64,000 nucleotides of DNA from Thiodiazotropha sp040506975 (GTDB lineage: Bacteria; Pseudomonadota; Gammaproteobacteria; Chromatiales; Chromatiaceae), in NCBI GenBank assembly GCA_965211775.1, contig OZ242974.1, forward strand, positions 930,001 to 994,000, read 5' to 3'. Numbering within the stretch: the first letter of the stretch is position 1; the number at the start of each line of letters is the position of its first letter. A model generated the notes under the pieces. That model did no database searches and had not been told where the DNA came from. It saw only the letters and a list, made by a program, of their open reading frames with translations. Shown here one piece after another: positions 1 through 8,254 of the stretch. The position numbers were made by a program, and so were the translations under genes.

Positions 1-711
1 CAGCAGACGGGTCTGCTGAAAACCCAGCTGGAGACCGCATTGGGCGAACTGGTCGCCTGGGGCCTGGTCAATTCGGACCAGTTCCAGGGACTGCGCGCCA
101 TGATCACCCCGGAGAAGCGCCGCAAACGCAGCCGGCGGCGCACGACAATGCAGGCCCCGCTCGCCTCTGGCGGGCGCTGGTCATTGATACGCCCGCCAAT
201 GGATCATGAGGATGAGGCACAACGCATCGAGCGGATCGCGCACACTCTGCTGACCCGCTATGGCGTGGTGTTCAGGAAACTGCTCGAGCGTGAGAGCGAT
301 CTGCCTCCCTGGCGCGACCTGCTCTACTGTTTGCGCCGTTTGGAGGCAAGGGGAGAGATCAGGGGCGGCCGTTTCGTCGAGGGTTTTGCCGGCGAGCACT
401 TTGCACTGCCGGAGGCGGTGAGCCTGATGCGCGAGGTGCGTAAAAGAAAGGATGCCGATGAACTGATCAGCATCGCCAGCGCGGACCCGCTGAATCTCAC
501 CGGCATCGTTACGCCCGGCAAGCGCATCACCGCCCAGGCGGGTCATCGCATTCTATACAAGGATGGCAAACCGGTCGCCACCAACCAGGGCGGTGAGATT
601 ACCATCGATGATGTGATACCCGAGAGCGAACACTGGCACATCAGGAATCTGCTGACACGCAAACGGCATCCGGCTGACTATCACAAACCACAACAAGGCC
701 CGCTGATTTAA
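1..711 (+). CDS. lhr: Lhr-like ATP-dependent DNA helicase, C-terminal part (5' end outside window)
   Basis: The reading frame is open from base 1 to a TAA at 709-711, so only the last 236 residues are visible and no true start is present. The visible part matches the C-terminal region of large Lhr-type superfamily 2 helicases: a GRWSLI segment, then TRYGVVFRKLL, LPPWRDLLYCLRRLEARGEI and GEHFALPEAV, which are characteristic of that family. The helicase core (Walker A, DEAD/H) would lie upstream. Lhr proteins unwind DNA or RNA-DNA hybrids in repair. The gene ends 14 bases before the convergent integrase stop. Family assignment rests on motif memory, not on a search. Confidence 0.8.
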   Translation, partial: QQTGLLKTQLETALGELVAWGLVNSDQFQGLRAMITPEKRRKRSRRRTTMQAPLASGGRWSLIRPPMDHEDEAQRIERIAHTLLTRYGVVFRKLLERESDLPPWRDLLYCLRRLEARGEIRGGRFVEGFAGEHFALPEAVSLMREVRKRKDADELISIASADPLNLTGIVTPGKRITAQAGHRILYKDGKPVATNQGGEITIDDVIPESEHWHIRNLLTRKRHPADYHKPQQGPLI

Positions 712-725
712 GGATGCGGTCTCTT

Positions 726-1697
726 TCATAAAAAATCCAAAGGGCTGCGAACCCCCATGCCGCCTTTTTGGATGACATGGGTATAGATCATGGTGGTGCT
801 GACGTCCTTGTGACCGAGCAGGGCCTGTATGGTGCGAATATCCGCCCCCCGCTGTAACAGGTGGGTTGCGAAACTGTGGCGCAGGGTATGCGCCGTCGCA
901 CGTTTCGCAATATCCGATTGCCTGACGGCAGACTTGATCGCACGCTGCAGCGCCTTCTCATGCAAATGAAATCTGACCCGATGCCCGGTTTCGCCATCGG
1001 TGACATAGCGTGAGGCGGGAAAGACGAACTGCCAGCATAGTTCTTTTGAGGCATTAGGGTATTTGCGATCCAAAGCAACCGGCAGGTATACTCGGCCCAA
1101 GCCTTTTTCCAGATCCCGACTATGGATGGTGTGCAATTTCTCAAGATGCTCCTGCAGCGGATCGATCACCGACGCCGGCAAAATCGTACAACGGTCCTTG
1201 TTGCCCTTACCCCCTCGCACCATAATCTGAGCAAGATTGAAATCGATATCCTGCACCCGCAGGCGCAGGCATTCGAGCAGCCGCAGCCCCGAGCCATAGA
1301 GCAGGTTCGCGGCAATCCAGTGTTTACCATCCAGGTGACTCAATACCTGCCGGACCTCATCCGGCGAAAGTACGGTCGGCAGCCGTTTAGGTTTTTTCGC
1401 GCGCCTTACCGAATCAAGCTGCGGCATCTTAAGCTGCAAAACCTCACGCTAAAGAAACAACAAGGCATTGAAAGCCTGATTCTGCGTCGAGGCAGACACT
1501 TTCCGATCAACGGCAAGGTGGGTGAGAAAGGCCTCGATCTCCTGTTTGCCCAGCTCCCTGGGGTGGCGCCTGTCATGAAAGCGAACGAATCGCCGAATCC
1601 AGTGAATGTAGGATTTTTCAGTACGAATGCTGTAATGCCGAAGACGTATTCGCTGCCGGACGACCTCCAGCAGCATAGGTTTCTTGACAACTTCCAT
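726..1697 (-). pseudogene. intI: Integron integrase IntI with in-frame amber codon
   Basis: Tyrosine recombinase of the integron class. From the ATG at 1697 the frame runs 82 codons to TAG (1449-1451), then continues in the same frame for 240 codons to TGA at 726. Reading through gives 323 residues, the usual IntI length. The position of the TAG (after FNALLFL, before REVL) is normally an aromatic residue such as Tyr, so a single base change explains it. All catalytic elements remain downstream: Arg in SGLRLLE, HTLRHSFATH, LLGHKD and the Tyr in MIYTHV. The IntI-specific extra segment (LDRKYPNASKELCWQFVFP) and the GGMGVRSPLD tail are present. AGAGGT lies 10 bases before the ATG. It may be inactive, or an amber suppressor or sequencing error could be involved. 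Confidence 0.88.
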
Positions 1698-1801
1698 GTG
1701 TCTTTTTACCTCTTGTTGATATACATGCCCTTATCCATGGGTGCATGCATTGTAAATCAGTTACTTAATAAGATGCAATTCGGTATACACGACAATATTG
1801 A

Positions 1802-1826
1802 CCCAGATATATCAGACATATCTGGG
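1802..1826. repeat. 9-bp perfect inverted repeat between intI and first cassette
   Basis: CCCAGATAT, seven-base spacer, ATATCTGGG. It lies between the divergent intI start and the first cassette gene, where attI, the intI promoter and the cassette promoter normally sit. It could be an operator or a folded recombination or transcript structure. No run of T follows, so it is not a typical terminator. Confidence 0.5.
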
Positions 1827-1838
1827 GTATATTTATAA

Positions 1839-1845
1839 GTTAGCA
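1839..1845 (+). other. attI-like core site
   Basis: GTTAGCA preceded by ATTTATAA, on the 5' side of intI and 29 bases before the first cassette ATG. It resembles the GTTRRRY core of attI sites, with one mismatch at the sixth position. The layout (divergent integrase, GTTAGC, short leader with AAGGAG, ATG) is that of an integron with its first cassette. The exact attI boundary cannot be read from sequence alone. Confidence 0.4.
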
Positions 1846-1867
1846 CACAAAAAAGGAGATATAGGTA

Positions 1868-2301
1868 ATGCACATTGTTTTAGGTGCCTTAGGTGCAATT
1901 ATTACCATTTTAATCTTGGTTAATCGCCTGTCTGATAATGGTATTGATATTGGGTGGCTAAACCCATTTGCATGGAAAAGAAGGCATGAATGGTCAAAGA
2001 AGTATCATGCCAATCCAGTTTTCTCAATTCAAAGCCCGATGGATGTAACGGCATTATTAATGGTAGCACTAGCAAAAAGCGAAGGTGATATGAGCGCCGA
2101 TCAAAAGAATGAAATAAAAAAAATTTAAAGAAGTTTTTCATTTAAACGAAGATCAATCATCTTCTTTAATAACATCTTCTGTTTTTATTAAAAAATGATA
2201 TATCCGCAGTAAATAATATGGTTAAGCTTCTCGCGCCAAGTATAGATGCATTTACTGAAGAACAAGCTAAATCTGCATATTCTCTACTTAAACATACCTG
2301 A
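1868..2301 (+). pseudogene. TerB-like cassette gene, two frameshifts, cut by IS1595 copy 1
   Basis: ATG at 1868 follows AAGGAG with 9-base spacing. The first 86 residues begin with a hydrophobic N-terminal segment (ALGAIITILILV), then enter a TerB-like helical domain (MDVTALLMVALAKSEGDMS). The frame breaks in an A8 run near 2116-2123 and again in an A6 run near 2191-2196. Removing one A from each restores a continuous protein: KKFKEVFHLNEDQ, then DISAVNNMVKLLAPSIDAF, EEQAKSAYSLLKHT. Its new stop TGA (2299-2301) lies inside the left end of the IS element, so the natural C-terminus is lost or replaced. Composition is much more AT-rich than neighbours, typical of a captured cassette. Both lesions are homopolymer +1 changes and could be sequencing errors. 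Confidence 0.6.
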
Positions 2302-3325
2302 TTACTCATGAGGCTCAGCTATTGAGCCTGTGGTGCAAGCATAATGGAACCTACTGAATAAAAGAGGATTTCATCATGCCGAGAAATACTATTCAATTTC
2401 AAAAAGGTCTTGGTTTGCACGATTTTCTGGAACAATATGGGACCGAGGATCAGTGTCGACAGGCATTGTATGATTTGCGCTGGCCGACAGGCTATGTCTG
2501 CCCTGAGTGCGGCAACACAACAGGCTGTGAACTCAAAAAGCGTCAGATATATCAATGTCACAAGTGCCATCATCAGACTTCCCTGACCGCCGGCAGCATC
2601 TTCCATGGCACCAAGCTGCCGCTGAGAACGTGGTTTCTTGCGATCTATCTGTTGACCCAACGCAAGAAAAGTATCTCGGCGCTGCAACTTTCCCGCGAAA
2701 TCGGGGTGAACTACAATACGGCCTGGCGACTCAAGCATAAGTTGATGCAGGTGATGATGGAACGTGAGCGTGGAAAAAAACTGGCCGGTCGCATCGAATT
2801 GGATGATGCTTATCTCGGAGGCGAGCAAGCCGGTAAGCGTGGTCGTGGGTCGCGCAACAAAATCCCTTTCGTAGCTGCTGTTGAGACGACGCGGGACGGC
2901 AGGCCCATGAAAATTCAACTGCGTCGTGTAAGGGGCTTCCGCAAACGTGAAATCGCCCGCTACGCCCGCTCCTGCTTGATGCCTGGCAGCGAAGTCTTTA
3001 CCGATGGGCTTTGGTGCTTTAGTGGCGTGACAACCGCTGATTGCCATCATAACCCCATGGTGACGGGTGGTGGGCGCCAAAGTGTCCAGTATTCGTGCTT
3101 CAAATGGGTAAACACGATGTTGGGTAATGTCAAAAACAGTCTGTTGGGTACTTTTCATGCGATTCGAGATAAACATGTGTCGCGTTATCTTGCTGAGTTC
3201 GAATGTCGGTTTAACCGCCGTTTCGGTTTACCCGCCATGATTGAACGATTGCTTTTTGCCGCTCTTCGCACTCCACCTATGCCATATCGCCTCTTGAGAA
3301 TGGCTGAGGTTTAGGGGTAATCAGG
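2297..3325 (+). mobile_element. IS1595-family insertion sequence, copy 1 (1029 bp, no target duplication)
   Basis: Ends begin CCTGATTAC on the left and on the complement of the right end; the imperfect terminal repeats extend to about 23 bases (left continues TCATGAGGCTCAGC, right continues CCCTAAACCTCAGCC). Flanking octamers are TAAACATA and AAAAATAA, which do not match, unlike the four other copies here. This suggests a rearrangement between IS copies or later flank decay. Near the left end AGGCTCA/TGAGCCT forms a 7-bp stem. Confidence 0.93.
2376..3314 (+). CDS. IS1595-family transposase (copy 1)
   Basis: 312-residue DDE transposase. Near residues 34-61 there is a zinc ribbon with paired cysteines (CPECG and CHKCH), as in the N-terminal domain of IS1595/ISXO2-type enzymes. 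A catalytic domain follows with IELDDAYLGG and FTDG segments. Compared with the other four copies it carries CRFNRRFG instead of YRFNRRFD near the C-terminus, so it is the most diverged copy. AGAGGA at 2362-2367 precedes the ATG. The protein is intact and could be active. Confidence 0.93.
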   Translation: MPRNTIQFQKGLGLHDFLEQYGTEDQCRQALYDLRWPTGYVCPECGNTTGCELKKRQIYQCHKCHHQTSLTAGSIFHGTKLPLRTWFLAIYLLTQRKKSISALQLSREIGVNYNTAWRLKHKLMQVMMERERGKKLAGRIELDDAYLGGEQAGKRGRGSRNKIPFVAAVETTRDGRPMKIQLRRVRGFRKREIARYARSCLMPGSEVFTDGLWCFSGVTTADCHHNPMVTGGGRQSVQYSCFKWVNTMLGNVKNSLLGTFHAIRDKHVSRYLAEFECRFNRRFGLPAMIERLLFAALRTPPMPYRLLRMAEV

Positions 3326-3495
3326 AAAAATAATCAGACAGGGGGTTCTCGCTAGTATCACTGTTATGAATCCGGCACCTGCGCAGCTTGGAGTTCTGTG
3401 CATTTCCCCTGGAAGCATGCCTGTTGTACAGGGAAGCGCTGAAGCTGATGCAAAATTGCTGGATATCATCGGTACCCGCGGTTCATTGGCGCTAG

Positions 3496-5063
3496 CCCCA
3501 ATATTTCACGCATTAAAAAGGCAAAATCCTGATACTTCGATATAATTCAGTTGCTTACACTGTAATCGAAAGGATTTTGCCTGTGACAAACTGCACCCAG
3601 ACTGCCTTTGATTTTCCAGCCCTAAAACGCCGTAAGGTTCAAGCCGAGTTTTCCGGTGGCGATATCACCTCGGACGGCGGCGTGTTGCTGCTGCGTGAGA
3701 TCGACAGGCGTCTGGGATTGCTCGAGGCGGTTGATGCGGTCATCCCCGACCCGCGAGATCCCCGCTATATTGAACACAGCCAGTTGAGCCTGTTGCGCCA
3801 GCGAGTCTATGGGCTCTGCCTGGGTTATGAAGATCTGAACGACCATCAGACACTACGCACCGACCCGGCCCTACAGAGCTCGATCGAACGCGAGGAGGTA
3901 CTGGGCAGCCAGTCGACACTTTGTCGGCTGGAGAACCGGGTCGATCGCCGGGTTGCCGTTGATGTCCACAACCTACTGCTCGAGCAGTTCATTGCCTCAT
4001 ATGATGCACCACCCGATGAGCTGATCCTGGATTTCGACGCCACGGATGATCCGGTGCATGGCCGCCAGGAAGGCCGCTTCTTTCACGGCTACTACGATCA
4101 CTACTGCTTCCTGCCCCTGTATGTCTTTTGTGGCGATCAACTGCTGGTGAGTTATCTGCGGCCCAGCCGGATCGATGCGCCCAAGCATGCCTGGGCGATT
4201 CTGGCGCTGTTGGTCAAACGCCTGCGCCGGGCTTGGCCTGAAGTGCGTATCATCTTTCGGGGCGATAGCGGCTTTTGCCGTCACCACATGCTCAGCTGGT
4301 GCGAGCGCAACGCTGTGGGCTATATCGTGGGCATCGCCAAGAATGACGCCTTGCTGCGGTGTATCCGTGAGCCCATGCAGTGGGTTGAGGAACTGGCGAA
4401 GCGAACCGGCATGAAGATGCGGGAATTCTTTCAGTTTCACTATGCCGCCAGCACCTGGAAGACGCGTCGCAAGGTGATCGCCAAACTGGAGGTCACCGAC
4501 AAGGGGCCAAATCCACGCTTCATCGTCACCAACCTGGCCGGCGACAAACAGCGCCTTTACGATGACCTCTACTGCGCCCGTGGTGACATGGAGAACCGAA
4601 TCAAGGAGCAGCAACTGGGGCTGTTCGCCGATCGCACCAGCGCGCATTACTGGTGGGCCAATCAGTTTCGTCTACTGCTGTCCAGTCTGGCCTATGTGCT
4701 GATGGAGGCCATCCGGCGCCTCGCGCTGAAGGGCACGGAACTGGCGCGTGCACAGATGACCACGATCCGGCTCAAACTGTTCAAGATCGGGGCGGACATC
4801 ATTCGCAACACGCGACGGATCCGCTTCCTGCTCTCCAGCACCTATCCCTATCAGGCGCTGTTTTTCCAGGTGGCGGCACGACTCAAGCCGGGATAGCCCG
4901 GCAGAGTGCTGCCCCGGCACGTTGATCAACAATGGGGGTAAGGGGGAGTCTGCCCGGAGGGTGGAAAATCAGGGCTTGATAGAGGTTTGGTTCCCAGTGA
5001 GGGCAAACCATCCAAGCTTGGCCATATCACCGGCTAAATTTAAAAACGGATGAAACATGCGGG
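3496..5063 (+). mobile_element. IS1380-family insertion sequence, copy A (1568 bp, TSD CTAG)
   Basis: Left end CCCCAATATTTCACGCATTA, right end (complement) CCCGCATGTTTCATCCG; these are imperfect terminal inverted repeats. The 4-bp duplication CTAG is present at 3492-3495 and 5064-5067. About 160 bases follow the transposase stop before the right end. One coding base differs from copies B and C (Asp instead of Val near residue 405). Confidence 0.93.
3583..4896 (+). CDS. IS1380-family transposase (copy A)
   Basis: 437-residue DDE transposase of the IS1380 group. Visible blocks are GGDITSDGGVLLLREID near the N-terminus, ILDFDATDDPVHG with the first catalytic Asp region, IFRGDSGFCRHHMLSWCE with the second, and the Glu-containing RGDMENRIKEQQ block. 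The GTG at 3583 is preferred over the TTG at 3577 because AAAGGA ends 8 bases upstream of it. Intact. Confidence 0.92.
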   Translation: MTNCTQTAFDFPALKRRKVQAEFSGGDITSDGGVLLLREIDRRLGLLEAVDAVIPDPRDPRYIEHSQLSLLRQRVYGLCLGYEDLNDHQTLRTDPALQSSIEREEVLGSQSTLCRLENRVDRRVAVDVHNLLLEQFIASYDAPPDELILDFDATDDPVHGRQEGRFFHGYYDHYCFLPLYVFCGDQLLVSYLRPSRIDAPKHAWAILALLVKRLRRAWPEVRIIFRGDSGFCRHHMLSWCERNAVGYIVGIAKNDALLRCIREPMQWVEELAKRTGMKMREFFQFHYAASTWKTRRKVIAKLEVTDKGPNPRFIVTNLAGDKQRLYDDLYCARGDMENRIKEQQLGLFADRTSAHYWWANQFRLLLSSLAYVLMEAIRRLALKGTELARAQMTTIRLKLFKIGADIIRNTRRIRFLLSSTYPYQALFFQVAARLKPG

Positions 5064-5107
5064 CTAGGCTTTTTCACTGCACTATTGCGTTAAGCGGGCC
5101 TAACCGG

Positions 5108-6103
5108 TCATTGTTCTGCAGGCAGCAGCTTCTGATGGTTGCGGTAGATGGGGCTGCCGTCCGGAAAGTATTCGAGGATCACGGCGGCGTAGCGGTCGAA
5201 GGGGTTCGCAATCTGTGCAATCCGCCGGCGGGTCGGACCATCCAGGTCAAAGCTGTTGTGCCGTACGGTAAACGGGACCGGATAATCGGTGCCGAACAGA
5301 ATCTTTTCATGCACCTGTTTCTGTTCGGAGAGGTGACGCAGGGCCCTGGCGCGGAGGGGAACCAGGATTGCGGAGATATCGGCGTAGAGATTCCGATGCT
5401 GGGTCAGCATCGCCAGCAGTTTGAAATAGTCGCGGTCGAAGTGGCGTGGCGCTTTGCTCAGGTTACGCCAGGCACAAACCCTGTGTTCGATTCGGCCCAA
5501 CCCCATATGGGCGGCGATCACTGTAACCCCGCAAGCCAGCGGGAGATCAAGCATCTCGATGCGTTCATAGCTAGGGTGGGATTGGACGGTGTATTCGCTG
5601 CCGATGTGGACGATCAACGGCAGTTTATGCTGTTTCAGTTTTTCGTAATAGGCGATCAGGCGTTCATTGTTCAGATCGATCCCCCAGTAGTTCTGCAGAA
5701 ACTTGGCGCCGCGGCAGCCTTTCTCCGCATATTCGTCGAGCTGATCGAGGGCGCCCGGCCGCATTGGGTTGACCGACAGGAAAGGGATGAAGCGGTCCGG
5801 ATATTTGTCGGCGACGGCCAACACATCCTCGCTCATGGCGCACACGGTTTTGTCCCGACCGGCCTCTCTGCCCTGTTCATCGAAACGGGCATCCACGCCA
5901 AACAGGCAGGTCTTTTCCACGTAGTCGGATTCATCGACCGCCCTGGCCATGGCTTCGATATAGGTTTGGTAGGGTCGCTGTTTCAGCGCGCGCGGCTCGA
6001 CCCCCAGCCTGCGGGCAAAGAGATGTACGGCGACCCTGTCGAAAGGCCGGTCGAAGGCAACCTCCGGGTTGAGCAGGTGGGTGTGTATATCGATCGTTCG
6101 CAT
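5108..6103 (-). CDS. Amidohydrolase-2 family metal-dependent hydrolase
   Basis: 331 residues. It starts MRTIDIHTHLLNP: the HxH motif (IHTH) at the end of strand 1 is the first metal-binding signature of the amidohydrolase TIM-barrel superfamily. Later elements fit: LPLIVHIGS with a metal-ligand His, VIAAHMGLG with a second His, and ILFGTDYPVPF with the catalytic Asp near the C-terminus. These match the amidohydrolase-2 (PF04909) group, which includes decarboxylases and lactone hydrolases. The substrate cannot be predicted. ATG at 6103; the stop lies 44 bases from IS1380 copy A, so the IS did not hit the coding region. No signal peptide, so cytoplasmic. Confidence 0.8.
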   Translation of the reverse strand: MRTIDIHTHLLNPEVAFDRPFDRVAVHLFARRLGVEPRALKQRPYQTYIEAMARAVDESDYVEKTCLFGVDARFDEQGREAGRDKTVCAMSEDVLAVADKYPDRFIPFLSVNPMRPGALDQLDEYAEKGCRGAKFLQNYWGIDLNNERLIAYYEKLKQHKLPLIVHIGSEYTVQSHPSYERIEMLDLPLACGVTVIAAHMGLGRIEHRVCAWRNLSKAPRHFDRDYFKLLAMLTQHRNLYADISAILVPLRARALRHLSEQKQVHEKILFGTDYPVPFTVRHNSFDLDGPTRRRIAQIANPFDRYAAVILEYFPDGSPIYRNHQKLLPAEQ

Positions 6104-6363
6104 TACTCAAGCCTACCCTGCGAGTCAGTGATTGAGGAGGTCTCGTTGGCTGATCGGATTGTTCAAAGGCCCCGGGCTGGCGTTCAGTCAATGGATTCCG
6201 GGACAAGGTAATATATCTGAGCCATAAATCGCCAAATAGTGCGAAACCGATTAATTATCTAACAATAATTCGCCATATTTGCAGATAAAGAGTCAATAAA
6301 AAACGTTGGGTTGTCGCTATAATTTACGATATATATTACTATCGATCAGTTATTTCGTAATTA

Positions 6364-6720
6364 ATGGCGAATATGAAGATATCAAATTTAGTATCAGATG
6401 AGGCGGTCCTGACGGAGATCGGTCAGCGGATCCTGCAACGCCGTCTCGCACTGCAGATGACCCAGGCGCTACTGGCCGAGCAGGCGGGTGTCGCCAAGCG
6501 GACCGTGGAGCGGATTGAGGCGGGCGCATCGGCGCAGATGTCGAGCATGATCCGCCTGTTGCGGGTATTGGGACTGCTGCCCGGACTGGAGCTGCTGTTT
6601 CCTGAGCAGGCGCAGCGGCCGATGGATCTCCTGAAGCGCAAGGGCAAGGTACGCAGACGGGCTTCTACCCCACGCGAAAAGGCCGACAGGGAGAAGCCTT
6701 GGCGTTGGGGTGATGAGTGA
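6364..6720 (+). CDS. hipB: HipB-like XRE-family antitoxin/repressor
   Basis: 118 residues with a helix-turn-helix at about 17-75 (LQMTQALLAEQAGVAKRTVERIEAG, written here in two halves: LQMTQALLAEQAG and VAKRTVERIEAG). The tail is rich in Arg/Lys. The stop overlaps the HipA start by one base (TGATG), typical of an antitoxin-toxin operon in which the first gene represses its own promoter. The 5' side is AT-rich, with TATAAT at 6318-6323 as a possible -10 box but no convincing -35. Function is inferred from fold and position. Confidence 0.85.
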   Translation: MANMKISNLVSDEAVLTEIGQRILQRRLALQMTQALLAEQAGVAKRTVERIEAGASAQMSSMIRLLRVLGLLPGLELLFPEQAQRPMDLLKRKGKVRRRASTPREKADREKPWRWGDE

Positions 6721-8024
6721 TGGTCACGGTTGCCGAGGTTCGTCTGTGGGGAACTACCATAGGCGCGGTTTCATTGGCGGACGGCGAGTCTACCGCGCTG
6801 TTTGAATACGATCCGGCCTTTGCCCGCAGCGGCATCGAAGTCGCACCGATGATGATGCCTTTGTCCAGGCGTCTCTACAGCTTTCCGCAACTCCCCCGGG
6901 AGACATTTCACGGCCTGCCGGGTCTGCTGGCGGATTCACTGCCGGACAGGTTCGGCAATCTGCTGATCGACGCCTGGCTGGCCTCCCAGGGCAGGCCGAG
7001 CCACAGCTTCAATGCGGTGGAGCGTCTCTGTTACACCGGCCGGCGCGGCATGGGGGCGCTTGAGTATGTGCCGGCGATCGGTCCCGGGGCCCGGCATGCC
7101 AGCCTAATAGAGATCGACAGGCTGGTTGAGTTGGCGTCGCTGGTACTCGGCCAGCGGCAGGCGTTGCAACACTCGCTTGCGGATGCCGACAAACAGCAGG
7201 CTCTCAGCGATATCCTGCGTGTCGGCACCTCTGCCGGCGGGGCGCGGGCAAAGGCGGTGATCGCCTGGAATCGGGGGACCAATGAGGTCCGCTCCGGTCA
7301 GGTGACGGCCGGTGAGGGATTCGAATACTGGTTGTTGAAATTCGACGGGGTCAGCGGTAACCGGGATAAGGAGCTGGAGGATCCCCAAGGCTACGCTGCC
7401 GTCGAGTATGCATACTATTTGATGGCAAGGGCGTGCGGTATCGATATCAACGAATCCCGGCTGTTTGACGAGGGGGGGCGACGCCACTTCATGACCAAGC
7501 GGTTCGATCGCCTGGATGGGGGCGAAAAACTGCACATGCAGTCGTTGTGCGCCATGGCCCATTACGATTTCAATAGCGCCGGCGCCTACAGTTATGAACA
7601 GGCATTGATGGTGATACGCCGGCTGGGCCTGCCGATGCAGACGGTAGAGGAGCAGTTTCGCCGCATGGCCTTCAATATCATCGGCCGCAATCAGGACGAC
7701 CATGTGAAGAACATCGCCTTTTTGATGGATATATCGGGTGCCTGGACGCTGTCGCCGGCCTTCGACATGACCTACAGTTTCAATCCTGACGGACTATGGA
7801 CGGCGACTCATCAGATGACCCTTAATGGCAAGCGGGACAGTTTTGTGTTGGATGATTTCAGGGCCTGTGCCAAATCGGCTTCGATGAAGCGGGGCCGTGC
7901 GGAGGCGATTGTCGCGGAAGTGCTCGGTAGCGTTTCAAACTGGAGCCGATTCGCCGAACAGGCGGGTGTGCCGGCGCCGATGCGCAGACAGATTCAAAAC
8001 GCCCTGCGTTTGGATCTGTCTTGA
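6720..8024 (+). CDS. hipA: HipA-type serine/threonine kinase toxin
   Basis: 434 residues, length typical of HipA. The N-terminal part carries the HipA N-subdomain (LFEYDPAF, LPGLLADSLPDRFG). A Ser-rich loop GTSAGGARAK near residues 169-178 matches the flexible loop that holds the autophosphorylated Ser in E. coli HipA. NQDDHVKN (about 324-331) is the catalytic DDHxKN motif, and SPAFDMTY holds the metal-binding Asp. HipA phosphorylates a tRNA synthetase (GltX in E. coli) to induce dormancy; the target here is unknown. The ATG at 6720 is preferred over GTG at 6717. All kinase motifs are intact. Confidence 0.87.
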   Translation: MVTVAEVRLWGTTIGAVSLADGESTALFEYDPAFARSGIEVAPMMMPLSRRLYSFPQLPRETFHGLPGLLADSLPDRFGNLLIDAWLASQGRPSHSFNAVERLCYTGRRGMGALEYVPAIGPGARHASLIEIDRLVELASLVLGQRQALQHSLADADKQQALSDILRVGTSAGGARAKAVIAWNRGTNEVRSGQVTAGEGFEYWLLKFDGVSGNRDKELEDPQGYAAVEYAYYLMARACGIDINESRLFDEGGRRHFMTKRFDRLDGGEKLHMQSLCAMAHYDFNSAGAYSYEQALMVIRRLGLPMQTVEEQFRRMAFNIIGRNQDDHVKNIAFLMDISGAWTLSPAFDMTYSFNPDGLWTATHQMTLNGKRDSFVLDDFRACAKSASMKRGRAEAIVAEVLGSVSNWSRFAEQAGVPAPMRRQIQNALRLDLS

Positions 8025-8056
8025 TGGGCGGACAGTCAAGCGCAGCAGTGACGGCA

Positions 8057-8078
8057 GGATGAGTGCTGACAGGCCCTG
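8057..8078 (+). repeat. Dispersed GTTAACAGGCCC-type repeat, copy 1 (variant)
   Basis: GGATGAGTGCTGACAGGCCC variant, 33 bases after the hipA stop. It shares CAGTxACG..GGATGAGTG with the copy after tamB, so these two form a subtype. Confidence 0.5.
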
Positions 8079-8254
8079 GTGGTCTGTTCACTGACGTTTG
8101 TTTGTTAAAGCCCGTTGGTTATCTGCCGATATCGCCTTGTACATGTCTATTCGAGTTGTCCTGATTTTCAGCTCCATCAGATCAGCTGCCAGTTATATTT
8201 ATATAGTGCTTGATTGGCTGTTGTTAAGGCTGCGGGAAGGGACATCTGTTTGTT

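Larger units (their letters stand above)
3366..5093 (+). pseudogene. Short ORF (51 codons) interrupted by IS1380 copy A
   Basis: If the IS1380 element and one copy of its 4-bp duplication are removed, an ATG at 3366 reads 51 codons (MNPAPAQLGVLCISPGSM through to GFFTALLR) to TAA at 5091-5093. No family recognised. Five bases after this stop lies GCCTAAC (5098-5104), which fits the RYYYAAC half-site that follows cassette genes in attC sites, but no matching GTTRRRY partner was found within 150 bases. It could be a second, decayed cassette or a chance frame. Confidence 0.25.

Noticed and set aside
1122..1838. 238-residue open frame opposite intI
   Set aside because: It lies antisense to a clear tyrosine recombinase and has no recognisable motif.
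5057..6211. 384-residue open frame opposite the amidohydrolase
   Set aside because: Shadow of a convincing gene on the other strand; low-complexity composition typical of antisense frames in GC-rich genes.
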